A DNA stretch of 17,548 nucleotides, taken from CAYOLL01 sp964404765 [NCBI: uncultured Gemmatimonadota bacterium] (GTDB lineage: Bacteria; 4572-55). Below, piece after piece: positions 1-6,834 of this stretch; positions within the stretch are counted from its first letter, which is position 1, and each line of letters opens with the position of its first letter. Below the pieces are notes generated by a model. The model saw only the letters and a program-made list of their open reading frames with translations, searched no databases and had not been told where the DNA came from. The translations under genes were made by a program, and so were the position numbers. Where the stretch lies: assembly GCA_964404765.1 (NCBI GenBank), contig CAYOLL010000033.1, positions 27,708 through 45,255 on the forward strand, given 5' to 3'.

Positions 1-71
1 CACAGAATAGCATTCTGTGCTTTCGCCAAGTATGCTCAGATTGCTAATCTGAGCTACAATATTCTCGTGAC
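1..71 (+). repeat. REP-like hairpin doublet, copy 1 (cut by window edge)
   Basis: This stretch is repeated at 179-249 with 3 differences in 71 bases, an offset of 178 bp. It carries two perfect hairpins. Arms 1-8/12-19 (CACAGAAT/ATTCTGTG) enclose loop AGC. Arms 34-42/46-54 (GCTCAGATT/AATCTGAGC) enclose loop GCT. It ends with CTAC at 54-57, the inverted form of the GTAG foot typical of REP sequences. The left foot lies outside the window. No coding potential is seen. Confidence 0.75.
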
Positions 72-152
72 TAAGCCATGTATTGCGCCGGTGTCATTCC
101 CTCATGCGGGCGGAGGTGGATAAAAAAAATTTTTGCCATAACGTCACCTTTT

Positions 153-249
153 CATAGTGCGGTAAACCGCAATTGTAGCACAGAATAGCATTCTGTGCTT
201 TCGCCAAGTACGCTCAGATTGCTAATCTGAGCTACGACATTCTCGTGAC
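153..249 (+). repeat. Composite REPIN-like element, copy 2 (three hairpins)
   Basis: There are three hairpins in a row. Hairpin 0 has arms 158-163/166-171 (TGCGGT/ACCGCA). A GTAG foot at 175-178 follows, then hairpin 1 at 177-186/190-199 with loop AGC. A 12-nt spacer leads to hairpin 2 at 212-220/224-232 with loop GCT, ending in CTAC at 232-235. Read from its own foot on the minus strand, hairpin 2 has the same plan as hairpin 1: GTAGC, a stem with two paired substitutions, and the same AGC loop. Two palindromes with GTAG feet in inverted orientation is the layout described for REP doublets (REPIN/BIME). No RAYT transposase is in the window, so mobility is inferred. Confidence 0.75.
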
Positions 250-319
250 ATGGATAGACAGGTTAAAAAAACGTAAGCTTTTATCCTATCCTGCCCATCC
301 TGTTTATCCATCTATCCAT
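250..319. repeat. Degenerate TATCC/GGATA dispersed repeat with terminal inverted arms
   Basis: ATGGATAGA at 250-258 is the exact inverse of TCTATCCAT at 311-319. Between them lies a degenerate array of TATCCTG / CATCCTG / TATCCAT-type units. It lies directly downstream of the minus-strand gene at 327-635. The arms are too far apart for a normal intrinsic terminator, so I treat it as a dispersed non-coding repeat. Confidence 0.5.
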
Positions 320-326
320 TACGATT

Positions 327-635
327 TCAGACCGGAGGCAAATAATCGGCAATATTTAAGCCAGTCTCCACCAGAAATTGATCGGCAAACGATTGGAAAA
401 CGCCTTGTGATTCATCCAGAACAATTTTTTCGATGCGCCAGGTCGGGATAAAGAGATTGGTGGGGAAAATTGCGGCTTCTTGCGGGGTACTTAGTTCCCG
501 GCACCAATCCTTAAAAGATTGGATTTCGATGCCGACAAAGTGAATACCCAGCACGTCATGCTGATAAAGACGACCCCAAAATTTTTCATGGGGATTTTGC
601 AGATAGATACAAACAAGAGTATTTTTTTCAAACAT
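327..635 (-). CDS. Conserved-looking 102-aa protein of unknown function
   Basis: This is a small soluble protein with no signal peptide or membrane segment. The N-terminus is rich in beta-strand-like sequence (TLVCIYLQNPHEKFWGRL), followed by a GIEIQSFKDWCREL stretch and a strand-like region ending in RIEKIVLDES. I have a general impression of similar ~100-aa uncharacterised proteins in other phyla but can name no family. The ATG at 635 is 14 bp from the oppositely oriented ATG at 650. The minus-strand leader through that gap (…ATATCCTCCGC before ATG) has no purine-rich ribosome site, because the GGAGG there belongs to the plus strand. The start is therefore uncertain, although the N-terminal sequence looks natural. 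No function is assigned. Confidence 0.6.
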   Translation of the reverse strand: MFEKNTLVCIYLQNPHEKFWGRLYQHDVLGIHFVGIEIQSFKDWCRELSTPQEAAIFPTNLFIPTWRIEKIVLDESQGVFQSFADQFLVETGLNIADYLPPV

Positions 636-649
636 GCGGAGGATATCTT

Positions 650-850
650 ATGAGAAATCTGGCAATAGCAACTTTCGTGGGGTTTTTAATTTTGCTGGTT
701 GGACCTGATTTCATGCCCGGTCTGCCGTTTGATGATATTGTGTATGCAATTGTAGATGTTTTGCTGGCGCGCTATCTGTTTTTTAAGAAACAAGAAAAAC
801 CGGACGACGCGGCGGAAATCGATCCATCAGCCAAAAATACCAGCGTTTGA
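650..850 (+). CDS. Small membrane protein with a YkvA/DUF1232-like core
   Basis: This 66-aa protein is supported by a GGAGG ribosome site at 638-642, 7 nt before the ATG. Residues 4-17 are a hydrophobic helix (AIATFVGFLILLVG). The sequence PDFMPGLPFDDIVYAIVDVL follows, then a basic and acidic soluble tail. The PDF(M/I)P...DD pattern inside hydrophobic segments recalls the core of the YkvA/DUF1232 membrane family, but the protein is too short to be a complete member. It is transcribed away from the 327-635 gene. It converges with the gene at 857-1813, the two stop codons being only 6 bp apart. The role is unknown. Confidence 0.6.
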   Translation: MRNLAIATFVGFLILLVGPDFMPGLPFDDIVYAIVDVLLARYLFFKKQEKPDDAAEIDPSAKNTSV

Positions 851-856
851 CTTCGC

Positions 857-1813
857 TTACCTAAAGCAATCGTCATCACCCGGCACAATTCCGAGTTCCA
901 TGCAGCCACGACAGACTTGCAATGTTGAAGCTTGTTCCGCCGCAACACCCAGGCTGTTGAGGTGCACAATCCCCAGTGATGCCGCTCTCGCCAGATAAAA
1001 ATATAAAACAATATCAAACATCGCCAGACAGGCTGTATTGACCACACATTCCGATTCATAAGCCCGGCTTTTGCGTAAACCCAGCTGTTTTAGGACATCA
1101 CGGCAATTCAAACAGAGAGACGAGAAGTTGTCCCCGTTATGCTGCAGCCGCAGCCGATCAAAAACATTGCTAAACGACATAAGATGGGTTAGATACTCCA
1201 CCATCAACAAAATGGAATGATGCGCAAACTCTTCCTGCGATGCATTTTGGATAGTCAGCAGGGTATCGTCGACACAAACGACTTCTGCTTTCTTTAAATC
1301 GTTGCGGGTGATGCCGCGCGCATAGTTAGAGGCATAGCGAATATTCTGCGCGGCATCGCGGCTAATATTGTACGGCAAAAGAACTTCACTGCCCTGCAGC
1401 TTTTTCTCAGTAACCACAGTCGTCCCATTGCGCAGCCGATACGTAATCCGCTTACGACCTTCTAAATAGGGCTGAAAAACGCTTAGAACTTGTTCACGGG
1501 TAGGAAAATCAGCCATAAGGCGAAAATCCTGATCGGATCGTCCGCCCAAAAATTTCTTGAGCTTGGCCCAGGATTGTCGTAACGGATTCTCGACATAGGT
1601 GGACTGCATGGATTCAAGCAAATATAGGGAGGGATTTATGGGCGTCGTTGGCAAAGTTACGGGACGATGAGAGCCGAGAACGGTTTTGGTAAAGCATAAC
1701 TTTACCAATATGACCAGGCGCTCTTCACTTTCGGTCAGGCGGCCAAACAGTTTATGATCTTCAAAAAACTGTTCGTGCAATGTTTTGGCGCATTTGGCGC
1801 ATAGTCGAAACAT
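857..1813 (-). CDS. Uncharacterised 318-aa protein with three CxxC pairs
   Basis: I do not recognise the family. There are three CxxC pairs: C5/C8 at the extreme N-terminus, C234/C237 (CLNC), and C301/C304 near the C-terminus (CRGC), with another cysteine at 316. Paired knuckles at both ends suggest that the ends fold together around one or two structural metal ions (zinc or iron-sulfur). The middle (about 95-230) is mixed helical and includes a histidine-bearing segment, EEFAHHSILLMVEYLTH. There is no signal peptide; residues 260-282 are hydrophobic but contain charged and cysteine residues, so a membrane helix is doubtful. The ATG at 1813 has a modest GAGAAG ribosome site 4 nt upstream, and a promoter with a perfect TATAAT lies about 84 nt upstream. 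It stands alone after the HepT gene with a 185-bp gap. Confidence 0.65.
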   Translation of the reverse strand: MFRLCAKCAKTLHEQFFEDHKLFGRLTESEERLVILVKLCFTKTVLGSHRPVTLPTTPINPSLYLLESMQSTYVENPLRQSWAKLKKFLGGRSDQDFRLMADFPTREQVLSVFQPYLEGRKRITYRLRNGTTVVTEKKLQGSEVLLPYNISRDAAQNIRYASNYARGITRNDLKKAEVVCVDDTLLTIQNASQEEFAHHSILLMVEYLTHLMSFSNVFDRLRLQHNGDNFSSLCLNCRDVLKQLGLRKSRAYESECVVNTACLAMFDIVLYFYLARAASLGIVHLNSLGVAAEQASTLQVCRGCMELGIVPGDDDCFR

Positions 1814-1896
1814 ACGGCTTCTCGAGGTTGAGATAACGAACGATGGGCGAAATGTCTGTCTTACAAGTGAAAACGGGCGTAAGTTTCAATGTTTGT

Positions 1897-1925
1897 ATTA
1901 TATGCTATTGCCGATATAAGCGCAA
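1897..1925 (-). promoter_or_regulatory. Predicted sigma70-type promoter for the CxxC-protein gene
   Basis: On the minus strand there is a perfect TATAAT (-10, 1897-1902). Exactly 17 bp upstream lies TTGCGC (-35, 1920-1925; 3 of 6 consensus bases). Transcription would start near 1890, giving a leader of about 75 nt before the ATG at 1813. Confidence 0.5.
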
Positions 1926-1973
1926 GGCGAATTTTTATATGATGGGTAGCGTATTTTAAAAGTATATTTTTGA

Positions 1974-1988
1974 CCCGCAGCCTGCGGG
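1974..1988. repeat. Short stem-loop downstream of the HepT gene
   Basis: CCCGCA (1974-1979) pairs with TGCGGG (1983-1988) around loop GCC. It starts 10 nt after the HepT stop codon, where a terminator would be expected. On the minus strand it is followed by TCAAAAATAT rather than a T-run, so it is at best a weak terminator or a 3'-end stabiliser. Confidence 0.35.
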
Positions 1989-1998
1989 GTGCAACGCG

Positions 1999-2478
1999 CT
2001 ATTTGGGGTCTTTTTCCTCGTTCGGGATAGCCGCATATTTCTGGCAATAAGTCTTTATCCGCTCGACCATGGCAAAGAGTTCCGCCGTCTCGCGCAGCAC
2101 GTCGCTGAAAAGCTCCTGCAAGTCGGTGATCTGATACTCATGGACGATCTGGTTGCGCAGGTCTTTGATCAGCCGAATCCGCTCCACTGATTCAATCAGA
2201 CGACGTTTATCGGCGCGATGAACGGCATCCAGCATGGTTCCGCCGTCCACCATCTCTACCCGGTCAATGCTGCGGAATATTTTGTGAATCATCATGTCGC
2301 TAATACGGGCATAGCGGCTGGTCAAGGTCTCAAAAGCGTCGTATTCCTCATCGCTGTACGTATCTTTGACGCCAATGCCTTGACCGGCTTGATAGGAACG
2401 CCGCAAATGCCGCAGCGATTTGTCCAATAAATCCAGGTTTTGCTGCAAGAGTAGGATGGAATCATCCGCATGTGTCAT
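1999..2478 (-). CDS. hepT: HepT-like HEPN ribonuclease toxin
   Basis: This 159-aa, largely helical protein carries the HEPN signature RX4HXY as R108, H113 and Y115 in RNQIVHEY. The same motif forms the composite active site of HepT RNase toxins when they dimerise. The region around residues 50-72 (ETLTSRYARISDMMIHKIFR) is also typical of this family. The length is close to that of known HepT proteins (about 130-150 aa). The start ATG overlaps the stop of the upstream nucleotidyltransferase gene in an ATGA quartet, so translation is coupled. Known HepT toxins act on cytoplasmic RNA and are silenced by the partner MNT protein, which in characterised pairs AMPylates a tyrosine of the HEPN motif. 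Y115 is the candidate target here (inference). Confidence 0.88.
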   Translation of the reverse strand: MTHADDSILLLQQNLDLLDKSLRHLRRSYQAGQGIGVKDTYSDEEYDAFETLTSRYARISDMMIHKIFRSIDRVEMVDGGTMLDAVHRADKRRLIESVERIRLIKDLRNQIVHEYQITDLQELFSDVLRETAELFAMVERIKTYCQKYAAIPNEEKDPK

Positions 2479-2756
2479 AACAGAACTCCTTCATTTTTTG
2501 CCATCCGCACAAAAGGATCGGACAAATCCCGGGCCAGCACCAGATCAATTTTTTGCTCGCCCAAGTGGTCATACAGGTCCAGCCGGATTTTGGCGGCCTC
2601 ACGCCGGGTCAACGTTTGTGAAAAGACCAATAGATCAATATCCCCGCCGCGTTTTTGATCGTCCACTCGTGAACCAAAAAGATAGATGATCGCTTTTGGG
2701 TCGCATTGATATACAACGGCCTTAATATGCTTAATATGTTCCGCAGGCAACCGCAT
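2475..2756 (-). CDS. mntA: MNT-family minimal nucleotidyltransferase antitoxin
   Basis: This 93-aa protein has the pol-beta nucleotidyltransferase core. G28-S29-R30 is followed by D39-I40-D41 after nine intervening residues from the serine. D71 in KIDLVLA is the likely third metal-binding carboxylate. In characterised MNT/HepT pairs this enzyme transfers AMP from ATP to the toxin and so neutralises it. The start at 2756 is chosen because AAGGA lies 7 nt upstream and MRLPAEHIKHIK is a family-like N-terminus. An upstream ATG at 2801 would add 15 atypical residues with a poorer ribosome site. The spacing GSX9DXD is one residue shorter than the GSX10DXD usually quoted for MntA. The gene precedes hepT, the usual order in this class. 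Confidence 0.88.
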   Translation of the reverse strand: MRLPAEHIKHIKAVVYQCDPKAIIYLFGSRVDDQKRGGDIDLLVFSQTLTRREAAKIRLDLYDHLGEQKIDLVLARDLSDPFVRMAKNEGVLL

Positions 2757-2763
2757 GGGTCTA

Positions 2764-2768
2764 TCCTT
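2764..2768 (-). promoter_or_regulatory. Ribosome binding site deciding the MNT start
   Basis: AAGGA (minus strand) lies 7 nt upstream of the ATG at 2756. It favours that start over the in-frame ATGs at 2801 and 2795. Confidence 0.6.
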
Positions 2769-2840
2769 TATATATATATTCTGATCCGGGTTCATAGGCA
2801 TAAAATATAATTTCCCTAAAATGCCACGGGGCAGAAGCCT

Positions 2841-4127
2841 TTACTCCAGCCGATCCAGCACAAGCCGCTTAACCCGATCAAACATAAAGGCGAAGAAGAC
2901 GCCCTCGTCCGCCCGAATGTAACAGACTCCGGTCAGACTGGCCTGCACACGAATTTTAGAATCGGGCCGGACGGTCAGCGCGCCTTCAAACGGGTATTTG
3001 CCATCTTTATCGGAAGTGCGGCTGAGTGAGGTAATTTCGCCTTCCAGATAGCCAAATTGGGTGCGCGGAAAAGCGTCAAATTGCAATTTAACCGGCACGC
3101 CAACCTCTACCCGGCCAATATCCATAGCCGCAACGGTGGAGATGATGCGAAATCCGGCGACAGCGACCGGTTGAACGCGCAAAATAGTAGTTTGTTCGGC
3201 AATCGTGCCTTCGTGCTGCTCGATCAAAAATGAGATCGCCCCAGGCGCTTCGGCCTGCAGCGTCAAGGCATTGTCGTCAATTGTGGTCAGGCCGTACAGT
3301 TGACGGATTTTATTCGCGGTCTGTGCCTTTTTCTGCTGCAACTGGCTTTCGTCATTGGCCTGCTGATGCTCTTTTTCATGGATGTTCTGGACCAGGACAT
3401 CGTTGGCATAACTCAGCGTTTCCAGTTCTTTAGCTAAATCCGTTTGCTGTTTGCCATACTCGCGCTCGTAGATGATGGAGTCCAAATGGGCGGTTTCAAA
3501 GCTAACTTCAGCATCGGTCAACTGTTGACTGGAGATAAGATCGCGCGCAAAAAGGGATTGACTGCGGATAAAGTTCTTTCGGGAATCGGCCATCTTGACT
3601 TGAAATTGGCCGGTTTTGGCCTGATAAATCAATACATTCTGGCTGACTTGCTGGCGAACGCGGTCTAATTTGGCACTGTTTTGGGCTTGTTGCAGCCGCA
3701 GCGCTTCAACTTCGGCCTGATAGAGCGGTGTTTGGTAATCATGAAAGCGCTGCAACTCCTGCTCGGCATCGCGCTGGGCCGAGATCAGGCTGACAATCTG
3801 GCTGGAGGTGATTTGCAGCAGCGGCGTTCCGGCCTCAACCGCGTCGCCGGCCTTGACATGCACTTTCTGTACATAAACATCGTCAAAAAAGCGCACAACC
3901 TGCTCCGGCTGAATATTTTTAACTTCAAATCGGGAGCGGATTGTGCGCGACATGGGCGTAACTGCGCCGAGGATCAGAAAAACGATCAGTAAGATAACGC
4001 CTATATAATTGACATGCCGGAGCGCGCTCTCACGCACATTGCACAGCGGCACATCGTCTTCGCGATAAATATCGCGGTACTGAATCGGCTGAAGCGGATG
4101 GCTTTCCGGCTCACGCGTTGGATTCAT
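2841..4127 (-). CDS. HlyD-family membrane fusion (periplasmic adaptor) protein
   Basis: This 428-aa protein has the HlyD layout. A cytoplasmic N-terminal tail covers residues 1-40, and one membrane helix lies at about 41-58 (YIGVILLIVFLILGAVTP). A barrel-sandwich half follows at about 73-110 (VQKVHVKAGDAVEAGTPLLQI). A long heptad-rich, glutamine-rich hairpin covers about 115-285. The returning half-motif and beta-barrel cover about 290-428. Such adaptors link an inner-membrane ABC exporter to an outer-membrane TolC-like duct in type I secretion or efflux. The notable point is isolation: neither an ABC ATPase/permease nor a TolC homologue is in the window. Its neighbours are the secreted protein at 4211-6631 (84 bp upstream) and the MNT/HepT module downstream. 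GGGGA, 5 nt before the ATG, supports the start. Confidence 0.85.
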   Translation of the reverse strand: MNPTREPESHPLQPIQYRDIYREDDVPLCNVRESALRHVNYIGVILLIVFLILGAVTPMSRTIRSRFEVKNIQPEQVVRFFDDVYVQKVHVKAGDAVEAGTPLLQITSSQIVSLISAQRDAEQELQRFHDYQTPLYQAEVEALRLQQAQNSAKLDRVRQQVSQNVLIYQAKTGQFQVKMADSRKNFIRSQSLFARDLISSQQLTDAEVSFETAHLDSIIYEREYGKQQTDLAKELETLSYANDVLVQNIHEKEHQQANDESQLQQKKAQTANKIRQLYGLTTIDDNALTLQAEAPGAISFLIEQHEGTIAEQTTILRVQPVAVAGFRIISTVAAMDIGRVEVGVPVKLQFDAFPRTQFGYLEGEITSLSRTSDKDGKYPFEGALTVRPDSKIRVQASLTGVCYIRADEGVFFAFMFDRVKRLVLDRLE

Positions 4128-4210
4128 TGGTATTCCCCACAGTGGTTATCGTTTAAGAAGAACTATGATTCGCCATGCAGCTATTACGACGCGGGCGGCG
4201 GCAAAAAAAC

Positions 4211-6631
4211 CTACCGCAGCAACACCAGTCGCTTCGTTTCAAGACGGCCGTCTGCTTCCAGACGATAGTGATAAACGCCCGCCCCAACCGGTTGTCCGAC
4301 CGTGTTGACCCCGTCCCAAACCAGCGTATGCTCTCCGGCCGGATACGCGCCGTCCGCCAGAGTGCGCACCAATTGCCCGGCGATGTTGTAAACTCGGAGT
4401 GTCAAAACGGCGTTTTGGCTTAGCGTAAAGCGAATCGTTGTGGCCTGTTGAAACGGATTGGGTTGATTTTGAAAGAGACGCCACCGGATTGCAACCGGCT
4501 CAACTTCAATCTCGTTGGGCTTTTCTACATTAATAATGATTGGCGCGGAAAAGATATCATGATCCACTAACTCGCCGCGAATCGTATGGCTGCCTTCGGT
4601 TAGAAGATGCAAATCCCGTGTATGCCGGAAAGTCCAGGTGTGCGACATGCCGGGCAGTAAATTCAACCCGGTCAAATTTGTCGTGCATAAGCCCTGATCT
4701 TTGGATGAAAACATGTCGATGGTGTACCCGGCCTGACAGCTTGTCGGCCATTGGATATGCACGGCCTGCTCGGCCTGATTGTATGCGGTCACGGAAATTT
4801 CGACGGTTTCGCCGGGCGTATAGACAGCTTTATCGGTCGCTACAGAGAGCTGAATCAACGATGCGTAAGACATGACTCGATATACGCCGCTATCCCGAAA
4901 AGCCACCAGAATCGAGCCGTCATAAAGCGGTTCAATGTCTACAACCGCATCCGTAAAATTTTTCTGCAGCGTAATTGGCCGCCAGGTCTGGCCCCAATCC
5001 GCACTATAAAAAAGTGCCGGTGAGGGCGGCCACGGTATGCCGGCAATAAACACCCGCTGTGAGTATGGTTCAATTAAAACTTCGGTCATACGCGGCGATT
5101 CGGGGATGTCGGCGCTAAATACCGTTCGCCACGAACTCCCTCCGTCAAGCGAGCGATAAACCGCGTTTCCATCCACCGCAAAAATCGTTTTTGCGCCGAC
5201 TCCAAAAAAGTCCACGTCTTCCACAAAGCGCAAAGGTGAAATATCCTGCCACGTATCGCCAAAATCCAGCGACCGACCCAGATAATGCCCGGCAAAACCG
5301 GTCCCGCCACCAACCAGCACAACGCCCGGATATTCCTCATGCGCCTTGACGGTGCGGAAATTTCCTTCGCTGGTGGTTAAAATCGCGTGCCAGGTTGTAT
5401 CGCCAAAGGCTTTGCGATAGACAGCCATGTCTCCGACCGCGTACGTTTCACCGCATATAGTCTGATCGGGAAAGCCGTCCAAAGCGGTCACGGCCCGGGT
5501 CTGGGCCGGATCAATGCCGTGACTGCGTTTCTCGAAAGGTTGACCCACAAAACTGCAATAAACAAAAGTATCATCATCCTCTGGCGGCTGCACCCCGGCG
5601 CTGATAGCCCAACCAATTGGCCCGCTTTTGTGGGCGTAAACCGTGAGCACGTTAAGACTATCTAACGGAATCCGCCGCCAGTCCGGGGTATCGGCGCCAT
5701 TCGGGAAGCCCCACCACACGCCATGCCCTTCCGTGCCAACAGCGATAATGCCGCCGTACTGACTGAGCGAGGTCAAGTTCTGCCCGGCCAGACCAAGATA
5801 TTTCTGTTGATAAGGTCCAACCTGCAACTGATCCTGACAATGGTTTGTGTCAAATTCTCCGGCGGGATAAACGTCCCAACTGGCGGGCGGACAGGACGTA
5901 AAAACATTGTACTGCGCATTGACGGGCGATCCGCTGCCGTAACGGTAAATTTGGCTGCCCATTATCGCCCGATTGCCGTAGATTTGATTTGCTTGCGGCA
6001 AGCTGCCGCCAATAATCGGCTGCGACGCCGCGTCGATCCAGATGCCGCCGCCGAAGTAGCAGACGCAATCGCACGGGCCGTCGGCGATATTGTTGGTGAT
6101 GATGTTGTTGACAATCAGCGGTTTAGCGCCGACCATCACGGCTATGCCGCCGCCGTGACTGTTGCAAGTAAAGCCGGTGCTGTTGCCGATAATGTAGTTA
6201 TGCCGGATGACGGGCGAAGCGCCGCTAATCAAGATGCCGCCACCGAAGCGGCCGGCCTCGTTGGGCGTAACCCGGTTTGTGCCTGTCCCGCCGGTGATGG
6301 TAAAACCGTGCAGGATGGAAGCGGAGGTCTCGCTCCGGGTAATCTGCACTACGCTGCCCGCTTCAAGCTGGGCTTTATTACCGCCATCTATTACAGTTTC
6401 GCGAATGTCACGGGCGTCACCGGTTAATAAATGGCGCGAGGCCAGCAGGACATCGTGACCGGGAAACACAATATTTTCGTAATAATGACCGGGTGAAACC
6501 AGCACGGTGTCGCCGGCATTGGCCGTGTTCAGCCCGCCCTGAATCGTGGCGACATGTTCCGGCACACGGATTGTCGCGGCGACGGCGGTTCCAGTCAGCA
6601 GCAGCGTGATCAAAATGAAACTGTAGCGCAT
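4211..6631 (-). CDS. Secreted multidomain protein: beta-helix, Asp-box propeller, BsuPI-like domain, sorting tail
   Basis: This 806-aa protein has signal peptide MRYSFILITLLLTGTAVAA. Residues ~20-245 form a right-handed parallel beta-helix, with a PEHVATIQGGLNTANAGDTV opening and repeated GGGI...NNI turns at 130-220. Residues ~275-590 contain Asp-boxes of SxDxGxxW type at 454-461, 494-501 and 543-550, typical of BNR / sortilin-like propellers. Residues ~594-702 (YTPGETVEISV...CQAGYTIDMF) resemble the BsuPI intracellular-proteinase-inhibitor Ig-like fold. Residues ~716-806 are a FlgD-like Ig / type IX sorting tail (NQPNPF, GVYHYRLE, ending KRLVLLR). It is probably exported and surface-bound or released. 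AAGGAGGA (6636-6643) just upstream fixes the start. The substrate is unknown; I see no certain catalytic site. Confidence 0.85.
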   Translation of the reverse strand: MRYSFILITLLLTGTAVAATIRVPEHVATIQGGLNTANAGDTVLVSPGHYYENIVFPGHDVLLASRHLLTGDARDIRETVIDGGNKAQLEAGSVVQITRSETSASILHGFTITGGTGTNRVTPNEAGRFGGGILISGASPVIRHNYIIGNSTGFTCNSHGGGIAVMVGAKPLIVNNIITNNIADGPCDCVCYFGGGIWIDAASQPIIGGSLPQANQIYGNRAIMGSQIYRYGSGSPVNAQYNVFTSCPPASWDVYPAGEFDTNHCQDQLQVGPYQQKYLGLAGQNLTSLSQYGGIIAVGTEGHGVWWGFPNGADTPDWRRIPLDSLNVLTVYAHKSGPIGWAISAGVQPPEDDDTFVYCSFVGQPFEKRSHGIDPAQTRAVTALDGFPDQTICGETYAVGDMAVYRKAFGDTTWHAILTTSEGNFRTVKAHEEYPGVVLVGGGTGFAGHYLGRSLDFGDTWQDISPLRFVEDVDFFGVGAKTIFAVDGNAVYRSLDGGSSWRTVFSADIPESPRMTEVLIEPYSQRVFIAGIPWPPSPALFYSADWGQTWRPITLQKNFTDAVVDIEPLYDGSILVAFRDSGVYRVMSYASLIQLSVATDKAVYTPGETVEISVTAYNQAEQAVHIQWPTSCQAGYTIDMFSSKDQGLCTTNLTGLNLLPGMSHTWTFRHTRDLHLLTEGSHTIRGELVDHDIFSAPIIINVEKPNEIEVEPVAIRWRLFQNQPNPFQQATTIRFTLSQNAVLTLRVYNIAGQLVRTLADGAYPAGEHTLVWDGVNTVGQPVGAGVYHYRLEADGRLETKRLVLLR

Positions 6632-6657
6632 AAAATCCTCCTTACCAAAGTATGTGT

Positions 6658-6693
6658 AGTCACAAAGTCACCAAGGCTTGAAGAATTACTAAG
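6658..6693 (-). repeat. 36-bp dispersed leader repeat, copy A
   Basis: On the minus strand it contains CTTGGTGACTTTGTG and matches 9575-9610 with 7 differences in 36. It lies in the leader of the 4211-6631 gene, between the predicted promoter and the ribosome site. Copy B lies in the same orientation just upstream of aroC. Confidence 0.6.
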
Positions 6694-6701
6694 TTTGGTT
6701 T

Positions 6702-6731
6702 ATTATAACGATTTTTTTTTTGATTATGCAA
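6702..6731 (-). promoter_or_regulatory. Predicted promoter for the beta-helix/propeller gene
   Basis: A perfect TATAAT (6702-6707, minus strand) is preceded 18 bp upstream by TTGCAT (6726-6731; 3 of 6 consensus bases). A 10-base A-tract lies in the spacer. The predicted start near 6695 gives a leader of about 64 nt. Confidence 0.45.
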
Positions 6732-6834
6732 TTAAAATTTGGGCGCATAACAAAAAAGGCAGTTCTTATCAACCCACCTTTTCGTTTTCATTTGTTCGCT
6801 TTGTGGCATGACATTTCTAGCGATTATCGGTTTC

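Noticed and set aside
187-223. Complementary loops AGC and GCT read as a designed kissing-loop pair
   Set aside because: The complementarity follows automatically from two related palindromes placed in inverted orientation; no extra interaction needs to be assumed.
1-249. CRISPR-like repeats
   Set aside because: Only two copies are visible, with a long spacer and strong internal palindromes. The pattern fits REP doublets, not a CRISPR array.
2757-2801. Longer MNT antitoxin start at 2801
   Set aside because: It adds 15 residues before a family-typical MRLPAEHI start that has a well-spaced AAGGA.
5723-6427. 234-codon open frame on the plus strand
   Set aside because: It lies entirely antisense to the beta-helix/propeller gene, whose signal peptide and domains are clear. 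The translation is low-complexity and alanine/valine/aspartate-rich, as expected from a shadow frame.
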